This document shows, piece after piece, positions 10,878 through 21,335 of a stretch of DNA of 64,000 bases; within the stretch, counting starts at the first letter, position 1; every line of letters begins with the position of its first letter. Origin of the DNA: Merluccius polli (taxonomy: Eukaryota; Chordata; Actinopteri; Gadiformes; Merlucciidae); contig JAOPHQ010002849.1 of assembly GCA_030340625.1 (NCBI GenBank), forward strand, positions 1 to 64,000. Direction: 5' to 3'. A program made the position numbers and the translations under genes. Below the pieces are notes generated by a model, which was not told the DNA's origin, made no database searches, and saw nothing but the letters and a program-made list of their open reading frames with translations.

Positions 10878-11774
10878 ATGGCAAACCTATGGAGTGAACA
10901 AGTACTTCAAAATCAAGACAAAGTACTGGTAGATATATTTTGGCTCTGTGAACATAAGTTACTTCGTGCCATGCTACCTGAGCAATGGTATGGAAGGTGT
11001 GCAAGAGTACGAGTCGTAACGGAAATTGTGTTATTTCCGGCATTAGACAGGGTTGTCAACAATTCAGAGACCAATGGCTTAGATAGACAAAAAAGAGAGA
11101 TAATAGGACTACCCAGAGGTATACCAAGCAGATACAAGGCCAGGAACGAAGTAGCAGCAGGATTTGAAGCTATCATGCCAATAATAGAACTAGTAAAAAA
11201 CGCAGAATGGATTAACTACATTTATTATAATCAACAGAGGTTCATTAATTACACAGATGACGCTTTATCCGCTCTAGGTGAGCAGCTGCAGGCCACAAGC
11301 GCAATGACTTGGCAAAACAGGCAAGCATTAGATTGGCTATTGGCAGAGAAAGGAGGAGTATGTGCCCTTATAGGAGAAATGTGTTGTACCTTTATCCCAA
11401 ATAATACTTCGCCGAACGGAACGTTCACACTTGCTATGAATAAACTTAAAAAGTTAAGACAGGAGGTTAAAGACAATGTGGGACATGGCAAGGATTGGAT
11501 GGCATGGCTAGAACTGCGTATGGGAAAATGGGGAACAATATTGGCTCACATATGGATAATTCTTTCAATTGTATTCATAGTAATGGGATTGATTTTTTGT
11601 TGCTGTATTCCAGTGCTGAGGTCTATGATAGCATCTAGGTTAAGCAAACAAATGTTCCTTATGTCCAGAGACATAGTTGAGGAGAAAGAAGTGGAATGGG
11701 AATATATTGGGGACGGAAGTCAGAGTGATTATAGGGAAGACGATGACATGGAAGGGGAGAAATCTGAGGTTTGA
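10878..11774 (+). CDS. env: ERV-C envelope transmembrane (TM) region, 298-codon open frame
   Basis: Fusion subunit of a gammaretrovirus-type envelope. In order: the end of SU; a furin-type site RQKR (about residues 73-76) with the fish-ERV signature LPRGIPSRYK just after; AAGFE; a heptad region; an immunosuppressive-type segment beginning WQNRQALDWLL; the CX6CC motif C-ALIGEM-CC; N-glycosylation sites (NNTS, NGT); a hydrophobic anchor with CCCIP at its end; and an acidic cytoplasmic tail. The frame is intact although everything upstream is broken. The ATG used is internal to the ancestral envelope and no signal peptide precedes it. ERV-B has a homologous TM at 42,150-42,904. It is either a chance survivor or a retained open frame; I favour chance survival. 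Confidence 0.8.
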   Translation: MANLWSEQVLQNQDKVLVDIFWLCEHKLLRAMLPEQWYGRCARVRVVTEIVLFPALDRVVNNSETNGLDRQKREIIGLPRGIPSRYKARNEVAAGFEAIMPIIELVKNAEWINYIYYNQQRFINYTDDALSALGEQLQATSAMTWQNRQALDWLLAEKGGVCALIGEMCCTFIPNNTSPNGTFTLAMNKLKKLRQEVKDNVGHGKDWMAWLELRMGKWGTILAHIWIILSIVFIVMGLIFCCCIPVLRSMIASRLSKQMFLMSRDIVEEKEVEWEYIGDGSQSDYREDDDMEGEKSEV

Positions 11775-12596
11775 CCTGGCCTCGAGGGGGCTCACATGTG
11801 AACGTGCTAGTAACCTCTCCATGTGGGCCACGCCCTTGGTAAGCAGATGGAACACGGAACTCATAACATAACCGGACATGAAGACGCTGATGAAAGCTGA
11901 AGCAATGAATACAATACTGCCCAAAACCCCCCACATACATACAGCACACCAATACATGAAGATCACCTGATCATCCACAACAATGCATGTTGAAAGAATT
12001 TGAGTTTTATTTGTTATTTTTATGTCACATACTTTTTGTAAGGATGACTTTCAATGCATGCTGAAAGTTTGTTTAATGTTGTGTAATGCATTTTTTGAAG
12101 TAAGTGTATGATCTTTGTCTAGGTCGTGGGTTATGGAGAGATAATGATTTAGATGGTTTTTTACAACATTACATGGCGTTTATAGCTAAACTCATTAGGC
12201 TATGTGATACTATGTTAACTTGTAATATTTTTGAGATTCTGTGATACACATTTTGATATATGCATGCCAAAGGTTTTATATTAACTTTTATTCTTGTATT
12301 GCATGTTTTTATATTCATTTATATCTTGTTGTTATGGGTACCAACTCAGAGGAAACACTTATAGGGTATTGCACATTTGGTAATCTTTTTCACCTTGCTT
12401 CAGTAAAAAGTTTCAGGTTGAAATCCCTGGAACAGGTTGAAATTCCTATGATGATGATGAAAGCAAGTTGTTTTTTCCAGGTAATCAGATGTGAATACTG
12501 TTAATTTATCTAGCATTCCGGCAAGTAGTCAATAAATTGGGGTTATGAAACATAATGGTAGTTGATATTGGGACTTAATAAGTCCCAAAGGGGGGA
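11775..12596 (+). other. ERV-C sequence between env and 3' LTR
   Basis: AT-rich sequence with no recognisable gene. It ends in a polypurine tract, CCCAAAGGGGGGATA (about 12584-12598), immediately before the LTR, as expected for plus-strand priming in a retrovirus. Confidence 0.65.
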
Positions 12597-13191
12597 TATA
12601 TGGGAGAAATTTACTAGTTATTTACTATACATTTAAAAGGAATATGTTCATTATAGTCTACCATTAAATAAGAGGGAACATTCATTATCTTGCCCATATG
12701 CTATATGAATTAAGTAAGTGTGGGTGAAACAGGGGTTAGAAAGGACATGAGGTTCCAATCTATACCATAGCAGGTGGGAACAAGTCTTTGTTGTTGATAT
12801 AGAGCCATGCCAGTTGGGAAGCGTTGTAAAACGCAAACATTCCTTCCAGTCCTCCTGGACTGGAGGACAAATGTTGGGGATAGTAAACAGATTCCAGGTC
12901 ACACTTCCCCCTGGACTGACCTGCAAGGCTAATTGATGTGCCGGGGTCAAATTCTGTAGACGAAATGGGATCTTTGTTGTGAATAAGAGCATAAACAGAT
13001 GTACACTCCTGACCAACAGAAAGGGGTTAAAAGGAAGGGTCCAGGACTGGACCCTCAGTTCTTTGTCAAACCAACTCAGGCTTTGTGGTTGCTTGTTCTC
13101 AAGTGATAATAAAGTCTTAAATCTTCAGACCTCGACTCTCTCAAAACTCTCTTCTTTAGTTTAAGTGTTAGAAGTGGTTTTCTCCACGACA
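12597..13191 (+). mobile_element. ERV-C 3' LTR
   Basis: Homologous over its length to the ERV-A 5' LTR (28809-29322). Shared blocks at the left end include ATGGGAGAAA and TTACTAGTT, and at the right end AATAAAGTCTT, CTTCAGACCTCGACTCTCTC and GGTTTTCTCCAC. The poly(A) signal AATAAA is at 13108-13113. A polypurine tract precedes it. The canonical TG start is altered. No matching ERV-C 5' LTR is seen, so the provirus is 5'-truncated or rearranged. Confidence 0.8.
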
Positions 13192-13534
13192 CTAACTGGT
13201 GCTTTTTTTAGTATCACCTAACCGAGCTGAGCTGATACTTTTGTGTGATGTAAGCTGGCAGCCGGCCACTGATTGGACAGAGAGTGACATCACTTGACGA
13301 CTTATGATGAGCGCAACGTCCGAGCCTGACACCCGCTACCTTTAAATACTAGCATCTGCGTTCACAGGGGTTAAAGCAAAAAAAAATCATCTGACTGAAA
13401 ATTTATTTAGGTATCACTTTGGGTCATGGCCGCATACTGCCTCGATATTTAAACACCACATGGTCCATTATCCCTTCTAGTTCAAAGCCAGGGCATGAAA
13501 CCAGTATTTTATGTGTATATATATATATATACAG

Positions 13535-13589
<55 letters not shown>

Positions 13590-13600
13590 TCTTGTATAAA
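13192..13600. other. Unassigned repeat-like stretch and TA microsatellite
   Basis: 13200-13470 has imperfect self-complementary segments, such as AGTATCACC and GGTATCACT in the same sense, and resembles a small DNA transposon, but no clear ends or TSD were found. A (TA)n microsatellite fills 13515-13586. Confidence 0.4.
13515..13586. repeat. (TA)n microsatellite
   Basis: Two TA runs are separated by CAGGG. The tyrosine/isoleucine open frames across it on both strands are artefacts of the dinucleotide repeat. Confidence 0.95.
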
Positions 13601-13604
13601 GTAC

Positions 13605-14270
13605 TTTTTTTTTCTTTCTTTTTTTTTGTGATCAATTTTTTATTATTTATTTTCTTGCAATCATTGTTATACACTGGAGGGGAAACCTTGTCACAGCCAG
13701 ATGGAAACCGAGAGAAAAAACAAACAAACAGCATCCTTGAAAATATGACAGAGGCACAGTAAATTATTGCTTATTCTGATGCCTGTTTCCCCTCTCCTCC
13801 CCTTATTCCCCCTCCCTCCAGCCCAAACCCACCCTCCCACCCCTGACATGATTCGCTCAAGGTGAACAATTAACAAATAACAAAAGAACAGTAAATAAAT
13901 AATATATAAACTTCCATTAAAAAAAAATAATAATAATAATAATAAAATAAAATAAAAAAATAATAATAATAATTTAAAAAAATAAATAAATAAAAAAGGG
14001 GCAGCCACACACACACACACACACACATACACACACACACACACACACTTTCCCTTTCCCCTTGCCACCCAGGAATCTTGTGTCCAATATACCCCAACAT
14101 TGAACATGACATACAAGTGTCTATGATAGTGTTAAATAATAGCATAGCTGGTTTCCTCCATCATTATGATATCCACAGAGATCCACAGAGAAACACAAAA
14201 CAGAGCTGGGCAACATTATGTAAGACAAATCAGAGGTAAACAATAAAATATAGAAAGAGTCTAACCTTAT
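13605..14270 (-). mobile_element. 3' UTR and tail of the L1-like LINE
   Basis: Lies just downstream (minus strand) of the L1 coding end. It contains A/T-rich simple repeats, a CA/TG microsatellite (14007-14048) and, toward 13,640, AATAAATAATAAAAAA on the minus strand, a plausible LINE poly(A) end. The exact 3' end is uncertain because it runs into the TA microsatellite. Confidence 0.55.
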
Positions 14271-15886
14271 CTACATCATGTCATTTATTTTCTCTAGTAA
14301 TTTTGTCCAGCAATCAATATTAGCGGTTTTGGCATAATGTAAACGTGCTGTGGAAAGCTCCAGCTGAGCAATATCCCGATAAGAAGAAAGCCATTCCCTC
14401 ACTGATAATACATGCGGTGGTTTCCAACGACAGACTATCATTCTTTTGGCGGCTGTTAGGCCAGCCAGAAGAAGACGCCTGTCATTTATAGTTAATTTTA
14501 GGAGCGATGTGTCATTGAGCAGAAGCAGACATGATGAGAGAGGGATGGGTTCTTTGCTAATACTGGACATGATGGACGAAACACTATACCAGAATCTATT
14601 GACCTCTGGACACTGCCAAACCATATGGTAAAAAGTAGCAATGGTATTGTCTGGACAAAAATCGCAGTAGTGATTATCTCTGAGTTTAATTTGCTGTAAT
14701 CTTCACGGTGTTAAGTAAGACCTATGGATTAGTCTATAATGTATCATTTGATGATCTGGGTTTCTAGATGACAGGGATATGTTTGTCCATACTGTGTGCC
14801 AATCGGGGTCCTCTGAGGTGTTAACATCTGTCTTCCAGAGTATACCAAGTGGTAAGGGCTTATATGATGCTTTTGTTATGAATTTGTATAATTCTGAGAC
14901 AATACCATTGATTTTACCCTTGGTGTCAAGTTTTACATGAAGGGGGTGATTCCCCATCTCTATACCCCAAGGGACGCCCTGAGCACGCATTGCCGTACGT
15001 AACTGTAGATAAAAATAAAAAGTGCCCGATAAGTTATAGGATCTCTCTAGGTCATGGAATGCACGGAGGCCCTGTTTCCCTATAACATCCTTGAAGACAC
15101 AGACCCCTCTATTGCTCCACTGCGGGAACATAATTGGTTTCTTCTCAATTAAGAGAGAGTAATTATTAAAGATAGGGGATTGAGCGAAGAATGTGTTTGT
15201 AATCTTGGCAAATCGGTGGACTTTGTGCCATACCATGAAGAGATATGAGATTATTGATCCAAAATCACGTTTGACCTTACTCTGGGGTATGTTAGAATAT
15301 ATCAGACTAGACAAACAATGTGGGTGTGTTAGATGTTCTTCAATGGGACGCCATGACACCAGAATCTTTGGATTCAACCAATTAACAAGTGGACGTAAAA
15401 CAAAACTCCAGGAATACCACTCAAAATTGGGCAAACTGACACCTCCCGATAGTCTATGTCTTTGTAATGTAGATGCTTTAATTCTGGGTTTTTTTCCGTT
15501 CCATAAGTAAGAGCTGATGATGGAATGTAGCTTCTTCCAGTATCCAACTGGTGGGGCTAAAGGAATCATACTGCTCACAAAATTAATGCGAGGCAGTATG
15601 TTCATCTTGATGACTGAAAGTCTGGATTGGAAAGAGGTAGGAAGCAAACCCCATCTGTTCAGGTCGCTATCCACATTTTTTAAAGCTTTATTATAGTTGT
15701 CAACAGTTAATACATTGAGGGAGGGATGGATGGACACCCCTAAATATGTAAAACTACTGACAACTGGGATATTAAAAAGTGGTGTCTGTTTACCCGATCC
15801 CCCCAGCAACATTAAAGCCGATTTTGTCCAGTTTATTTTATAGCCTGAAATACTACTAAAGTTCTTAAAGATTTCTAGGAGATGTG
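14271..15886 (-). pseudogene. 5'-truncated L1/Tx1-type LINE ORF2 (C-terminal half)
   Basis: The frame reads from about 15886 down to 14271 with one internal TGA at 14703-14705. Recognisable L1 features, N to C: LLEIFKNFSSISGYKINWTK, which follows the RT catalytic motif; FTYLGVSI; the RT thumb region with SVIKMNILPRI and YLWNGKKPRI; and the C-terminal region with CDFC and HMVWQCPEV, the conserved L1 cysteine region. The copy starts right after the FADD position, so the endonuclease and most of RT are absent, as expected from 5' truncation during target-primed reverse transcription. It abuts the AAGTACTT-type repeat at 15887. The element cannot move by itself. Confidence 0.9.
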
Positions 15887-17277
15887 GGTATTGTATAAAG
15901 TACTTGAAAGCGATACTTGAGTCAAAGTATAAGTATCTTACCAGAAAATGACTTTGGTAGAAGTAAAAGTCACCCTTTAGAATATTACTTGAGTAAAAGT
16001 CTGAAAGTACCTGACATTTACTGTACTTAAGTACCAAAAGTAATTTTCTGATATAAAATGTACTTAAGTATTAGAAGTAAAAGTAAAAGTATTTAAACAA
16101 AGTGAGCAGTTAGAATTTTGATTATGAAATGTATTTTGGCTCCTGTAATATCCAGGTACAGTACAGGGGAGAGGCTTCAACTTGTTCAACATTAAAATTA
16201 AATAAATAACAATAAATATAAGTCGTACACATAAGACAACACTGGACTGATGTTATACTGTAATACTCAGATTAACACACTGCCATGTAAACAGCATTCC
16301 CATAGTGGGAGTAATCAATACTGAATGAAGACATGTGGAGTATTCCAGTCTTATTGGCATTACTGTAGACATGTAAACACCTTAATCACACTGTGACGTC
16401 CTATCAGAGTAGGGTGACCATTTATGAGTTGTTGAAAAGGAGGACACCTCAGCCCGGGGGGGTGGGCGCGCAATAGTAACACACCGCGGACCTACGGCCG
16501 ACGGGGGGGGGGGGTGCGCGCAATAGTAACACACCGCGGACCTACGGCCGACGGGGGGGGGGGGGGGGGGTGCGCGCAATAGTAACACACCGCGGACCTA
16601 CGGCCGACGGGGGGGTGCGCGCGCGCGCGATCGTAACACACCACAGACCTATGACCCGCGGGCGGACCTATGACTGGCGGGGTTGTCTCAAAAAGGAGGA
16701 CAAATACGCGTCCGGACGCCGGACAGGGCTTTGAAAAACCGGACAGTCCGGCCTAAAGCCGGACGAATGGCCACCCCAGAGTATTGGCAGCATGCCGGTG
16801 TAGCCGTGGCGTTTAGACACACACATGCACAAAAACCACTAAGTCTGGGAAAAGACATGTCGCCATGGCAACAGTAAACAACAGCCACTTTCAGTTTGGG
16901 TTAAAATACCGGTTGATGTCGCCACTGTTAATCTCGTCATTTGTGACCGGAGAATTAGCAGAACCTGCCGCAGCTGCAGGTGCTTCCATGATGGCCAAAG
17001 CAGATCTTCTTCTTCATCGCGCGTGGTGTTTTTTTTTCTTCGCGCTTGGAGGTTGATAAACAGGAAGTAGGTCACCAACTCGATTTTTATTTTGTAGTAA
17101 TGAGTAACGAAGATGGTTATGGGAAATGTATCGGAGTAAAAGTACACATTTTAGTGAGGAAATGTAGTGGAGTAAAAGTAAAAGTTGTCAGAAATATAAA
17201 TAACGAAGTAAAGTACAGATACGTGAAAATTCTACTTAAGTACAGTAACGAAGTATTTGTACTTCGTTACATTACAA

Positions 17278-17278
<1 letters not shown>
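15887..17278. mobile_element. Non-autonomous element with TACTTAAGTA-rich ends
   Basis: The left part (15887-16110) and right part (17090-17278) are imperfect inverted copies full of AAAGTACTT, TACTTAAGTAC and GAGTAAAAGT. The right end, ...CATTACAACACTA, in reverse reads TAGTGTTGTAATG, a widespread fish DNA-transposon end. The middle contains another insertion (16411-16776). No transposase is encoded. A TSD could not be verified because the right flank is a TA microsatellite. Confidence 0.6.
16411..16776. mobile_element. hAT-like MITE with poly-G minisatellite core
   Basis: The ends AGGGTGACCATT and GAATGGCCACCC are inverted repeats. CAGAGT flanks both sides (16405-16410 and 16777-16782), a shortened or eroded hAT TSD. 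The core (16455-16690) is three to four units of GCGCGCAATAGTAACACACC, then GCGGACCTACGGCCGACGGG and a G run of variable length. A single related motif lies at 22284-22330 in another element. Confidence 0.65.

Positions 17279-17325
<47 letters not shown>
17279..17325. repeat. (TA)n microsatellite
   Basis: Uninterrupted TA repeats immediately follow the right end of the preceding element. Confidence 0.95.
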
Positions 17326-17326
<1 letters not shown>

Positions 17327-17639
17327 CCAACAATAATCAAACAAGGCAGTAAAAGTGGGCATTAAACTGTATAACTGTTTAAAAAAAAGGGGAAAAAAGG
17401 CCGACATATGCCTATACAATATGCGGCCGGTGCTCGGAAAAGGCTCGCAACAAAAAGATGAGCCACACATTTAGAAACAATTGCATGAACTATCTAAAAG
17501 CAATACCTTAGTCAGAAAACATATATGAGGCTGAACTTTTTGCTAAAATGTCACAGTTATGGAAATATTAAAAATGTTGGAGCGGCTGGCTTGACCACGC
17601 AAAACCGAGAGACGGCTGTCTTGACCCCAGTATGCGATC
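17326..17639. other. Unassigned stretch
   Basis: No gene or repeat is recognised apart from a pair of CGGCTG(G/T)CTTGACC motifs at 17584-17620. Confidence 0.35.
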
Positions 17640-18100
17640 GGTCATTAATCAATAATCATATTTAACCATATAACTGCACACAACTTTATTTAAAAGCAAG
17701 CAAATGGAAAACATGTTTGTTTGTATTTTGGTGTCCGGTGCGTGTGGACGTGCGGCTCCTCCGGCGGAGCGGTTCATGTTAATAGCGGAGTCCGGGAGGG
17801 TTCACCTTCACGGTGTAGTTACGAGGGATGTGCGACTATCGTCTTAAACAATACAAAAGTGTTTTTTAAAGTTAGAAAGATATTAGATATTCAACCGATA
17901 TTCACGCTCCGAATTACAGCGATCATACACGGGGAACTAAAGCCGCGATCACCGGGCACCGCTTCAAGACTCACAGTATGCAACACAACGTCCTTTTGAT
18001 CGATAACAATATAAATTGATCGACACATTTCTTAACGATCAATGATCGATCATCGATTAATTATGCCCATCCCTAGTAGCAACACTTCTTTCTACTTTTG
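17640..18100. mobile_element. hAT-related terminal segment
   Basis: 17640-17900 matches, in the opposite orientation, the interior of the hAT element at 24590-24800. Shared blocks include GTTACGAGGGATGTGCGAC and the reverse of AACATGAACCGCTCCG. 17990-18075 is rich in ATCGATCATCGATTAAT and ends CCCATCCCTA, a hAT-like terminus. This is probably a decayed non-autonomous relative. Confidence 0.55.
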
Positions 18101-18279
18101 AAATAAAAAAAATAAACATTTTGGTCATACCTGATCGAGGAGCATCTCAAAGTGCATAAAAACAAACTAGTGCACATTAGTAGTAACGTTTGTTGTTTTC
18201 TGTAGCTCTCTCTTGGGCTGTGCATGAACGTACCATTGTAGTACAGCTCCATACTGTACGATGCACCAAACTGCGTGTT

Positions 18280-18437
18280 TGCACGGGTTCCTCTCCTGAG
18301 ATCCCTCTGGAAAGTTTGCGCGGAAAGTCGGGTGTTTCTCAACGTGGTGCCTCCGCACGCTGTAATCTTTCAGAACCGCGACACACTCATTACAAATTAA
18401 ACATATCGGTTTGGCATTTAAACTTGGCGGTAACATA
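18280..18437 (-). pseudogene. hAT transposase N-terminal zinc finger fragment
   Basis: The minus frame begins MLPPSLNAKP and contains C-L-I-C, VAVLKDYSVRRHHVEKHP and FRANFPEGSQ. This is the BED/C2H2-type finger with the RRH...KH pattern seen in ZBED5/GTF2IRD2-like hAT-derived proteins. The similarity stops after about 50 residues and no catalytic core follows, so it is a broken fragment. No start signal of its own is evident. Confidence 0.7.
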
Positions 18438-18552
18438 AATAAATATTTATCCGTCCAGGCGGGGTTAAACCGATGGTTTTCATTTTCAATTGTACGTTTC
18501 TGCTTTGAGAAAGACGTGTAGTTTTCTACTACCGGCGACTACTAGAGCTACC

Positions 18553-19072
18553 TAGCCTAGAACTCTAGACACCCCCTAGCGGCAGCAAATTTATTTGGCA
18601 GCTAGGTAGGTCTAGCACGGCTCCGTCGGCTTTTTGGTGCTGGAAACACAAAGTATGTCAGACCAATCACAGCATGAGGGGCGGAGTCAGAAGCCGGGCT
18701 ACCATGACGACAGAGTTGCGACGGTTCCGTGTTAGAGGTAAACAATGGCTGCTGCTGGCGAACGGCTGTCTTTCCACTCGGCTTTGGCCGCGACTCTTCA
18801 AGATTTGAAGTTAACATTTTATTTGAGAAAAGAACAAAGAACGGCACTGAAGTCTTTCCTCGAAAATAAATATGTATTCGGAGTTTTGATTAATTACGTA
18901 GTCAGAGCGACGGCTCTGACTACGTCACCTTCTTCGTTGCTCTGATTGGTTGTAGCGCTATCCTATTGCGTGCAGAGGGAACTTGAAAGACAACTGTTTA
19001 TCCCGCCCACACTGTCAATGGAGCTGTGCCAGACCTTACATCTTTTGATGTGGGTCTGGCTTGCCAGGCTAA
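18553..19072. mobile_element. hAT MITE, 520 bp, with helicase-like scrap
   Basis: The ends TAGCCTAGAACTCTAGAC and the reverse of GTCTGGCTTGCCAGGCTAA are imperfect inverted repeats. The 9-mer AGAGCTACC occurs on both sides (18544-18552 and 19072-19080), giving an 8-9-bp TSD typical of hAT. Subterminal TTGGTGCTGG and AGACC-type motifs recur. The interior holds the helicase-like frame (separate entry). Confidence 0.8.
18745..18890 (+). pseudogene. RecQ-helicase-like N-terminal fragment captured in a MITE
   Basis: The frame starts MAAAGERLSF and reads LRKEQRTALKSFLENKYVFG. This resembles the Q-motif/start region of RecQ-type helicases, where L-R-x-E-Q...A-L...G-x-D-V-hydrophobic precedes the Walker A loop. 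The similarity ends before any Walker A motif and the frame then runs into MITE end sequence. It cannot be a helicase; it is a captured coding scrap. Confidence in the family is limited. Confidence 0.5.
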
Positions 19073-19080
19073 GAGCTACC

Positions 19081-19316
19081 ACTTCTGTCAACAAAAACGC
19101 ACAGACTTATGGGTTGAATGTTGCTAGGATACGAGTGTTGCATTCATGGTCTGTACTACTGTTGGAATTTTTAAAGGCTCTCGAAATGCTTATTTTTTTT
19201 ACATGCGGTTCTCACTCTGCCTTTCTGGTGGGCCCACGGGACCTTACGAGAGCCGAGTTGACGGATTTCCGTCATAGCAACGGAAAACTTTAACCCCTGC
19301 GTTCAGCGATTACTGA
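19081..19316. other. Unassigned stretch
   Basis: It continues the sequence interrupted by the MITE at 18553-19072. No protein similarity was recognised. Confidence 0.35.
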
Positions 19317-19685
19317 TCAACATGGAAGGAACAACGTGCAAGGAATAACTGTATCAAACACCATAACTTTGGGAATAACTGTATCAAACACAGAAACATC
19401 CATCTCTACATACCCCGCATATGGAATGCTAAGTCCATTAGCTGCTGTAAGTTGTAACCATTGACATGCATGGGGGGAGTTGCCAAAGTGTTGGTGGAAA
19501 AAGGACTCCTTAATCGTGGAGACCATGGACCTGGTATCAAGTAGACAGTTTACCTCAACCCCACCCATGCCTACCATGACATGTGGACAAGGACTAACAA
19601 TTTGTGAGAGAGACTGTTCATCTACTGGATGACATGAGCCTGCAATGCCCCCTTCTGAATTGTGGCTCTGCAAAACAGAGGGCAT
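19317..19685 (-). pseudogene. Ty3/gypsy-type protease region (broken)
   Basis: The minus frame contains GGVEVNCLLDTRSMVSTI, the active-site region of a retroelement aspartic protease, where the family usually has D-T-G-S/A. Here the glycine position is arginine, which would abolish activity. A 32-bp tandem duplication near the end repeats VFDTVIP. No RT follows: the element is truncated near 19317. It lies directly after the zinc-knuckle protein, the normal gag-pro order. Confidence 0.75.
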
Positions 19686-20823
19686 TAGTTTTCCGATGGC
19701 TGATTTTGTGCAGCTGCTCTTTGCATAGAGTGCGACTGGGGGCGCTGTTGCTGAGAAGGGACCCTTACATTATCACAATTACGGGCAAAATGCCCTGGCT
19801 GCTGGCAGCGTCTACAGATCACAGGACCGGTATTAGGAGGCTGGGGCCATCTGGAGGAGTTCTGTAACTGCAGGATGTGAGTAGAAAGCTCGTTAATTTG
19901 CTCTTGTTGTTTCTTTAGCATTTCTTTTATCTCGGCCATTTCAATTTCAGGTGATGTACTATTCTGCTCTGACACCCTTGAAAGGTGGGTGGCACAGATA
20001 GAGGGGACTGAAAAACTGCGGGGCCTACCTTCCAGCTGTCTACCTTCCCTCTCCCATCTGATCGCCTCACCTTGCACATCCAAGAGGGTAGCTGATGGCT
20101 TAACACGTACAACCTGTTTTAAGGCCCTACGGAGATCTGGGTCATTAACATGTTCCACAAACTGATCCCTCAATAGAATGGCAGAGTTAGGTATAGCCTG
20201 AGGAGCATTTCACCATAAGCTCAAATAAAGCATGGGAATAGTCTTGTAATGACTCACCCTCTAGTTGTTTTCTAAAGAAGAAATCCTTCTGCAAAGCAAC
20301 ATAAGACAGCGAACATCCATACACGTCCTGCAATATAGTCAAAACTTTCTCTGGGTCCTCACGATCTTGCCTAGGCCTATACTTTCTCATCTTTGGCAGA
20401 TCCCTCCAAATGATCGTAAATTAAGTATGCCTGATCTATAGCTAAATGTCTGGCCTGCATGCTAGCACGGACCTCTTCAACCCATTCGACAACTCCTATA
20501 CCCACATTTCCCCTAAACATGGGGCACTTCCTCTCCCTGGGAAGGTAGAGGAGGCGTTCAGGGGCTGTCCTAGGGAGGCCAGTAGACCCAGAGGGGCCAG
20601 AAATGGGGCTTAGAGGGGCTTGTGTCGCAGAGAGCTCTTGTGCGAGTTCATTTTGTGCCCTAAGTTGTATCACCAAGTCCCACAAGTCCTGCTGGTCATT
20701 CTCCATATCTGTAGACTTGAGTGAATGTGCCAGGGAGCCAAAGTTCATGACAGGAATACAGGTTCTTCCCAAAGGAGGTGCCTCTTCGAGAAAGACCCAC
20801 GGCCAACTGCTGTTTTTGCCCAC
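19685..20823 (-). pseudogene. gag: Ty3/gypsy-type gag, three frames
   Basis: The capsid and nucleocapsid polyprotein is read in three overlapping minus-strand pieces: 20377-20823, 20187-20390 and 19685-20173. Frameshifts separate them near 20380 and 20180. Recognisable parts are the capsid-like LPRERKCPMFRG...VEEVRASMQARHL, a region with DPEKVLTILQDVYG, the segment DQFVEHVNDPDLRRALKQ and a single zinc knuckle, CRRCQQPGHFARNC (CX2CX4HX4C). A coiled-coil-like stretch EIKEMLKKQQEQINELSTHI precedes the knuckle. The natural start is probably the ATG giving MNFGSLAH rather than the frame's upstream end next to the solo LTR. Confidence 0.85.
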
Positions 20824-21208
20824 TGTTGAGAATAAATAATAACATATGTATCAGCAGGCTGTAATATCTACACATAGCCACAAAGGAATAGAAATAAATA
20901 TACAAGTTGTATTAACTGCACCTCAACACTAGATGGCGGCATACATAATACACTGGGGGCGGGCGCTCAACACTAGCCAATATGCGTCATAGAGGCCACG
21001 CCTGCCCAGAGACTAGCAAACAACACATCCGGGGGAGGGCAGAAACCCCCAGGCAGCGTATCTGAATAGATGCCCAGCTAAGGGTCGCTCCGCGCGTGAC
21101 TTTTACAATACCCCTCCATTTGCTTGATAGATTAATATAACTAAAGCTAAACAAATAAAGTGAGTTAAAAGCGTTCCTGTGTCGGCAGCCTTCTTCCTCA
21201 AGAACACA
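20824..21208 (-). mobile_element. Solo LTR (minus), family D
   Basis: On the minus strand it starts TGTGTTCTTGAGG and ends CTCAACA. CCAC flanks both sides (20820-20823 and 21209-21212), a 4-bp TSD. It is homologous along its whole length to the solo LTR at 46970-47378: both contain AAGAAGGCTGCCGACA, ACGCTTxTAACTCACTTTAT and GTTGAGGTGCAGTTA. It sits in the leader between the gypsy primer site and gag. Confidence 0.85.
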
Positions 21209-21317
21209 CCACACCAAACAAAACAAAAAAATCAAAATATGCACCTCATGGGAAGGAGAAATCTACATTAACTAACTGCGAGCAAATGTACTAGAAAGAC
21301 ACATCTCTGCTTTACAA

Positions 21318-21335
21318 ATCCTGCCGACAACGCCA
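21318..21335 (-). promoter_or_regulatory. Primer binding site of the gypsy-type element (Ser-tRNA type)
   Basis: The minus strand reads TGGCGTTGTCGGCAGGAT. Its complement fits the 3' end of a serine tRNA with about one mismatch (from memory). The LTR end is just outside it, around 21340, and gag lies downstream, so the orientation is consistent. Confidence 0.65.

Noticed and set aside
13419..13762. Open frames rich in Tyr/Ile on both strands
   Set aside because: They lie across a TA microsatellite; the dinucleotide gives alternating codons in every frame.
14703..16037. Start of the LINE frame at 16037
   Set aside because: The first 50 or so codons are from the adjoining TACTTAAGTA-type repeat; LINE similarity begins only at about 15886.
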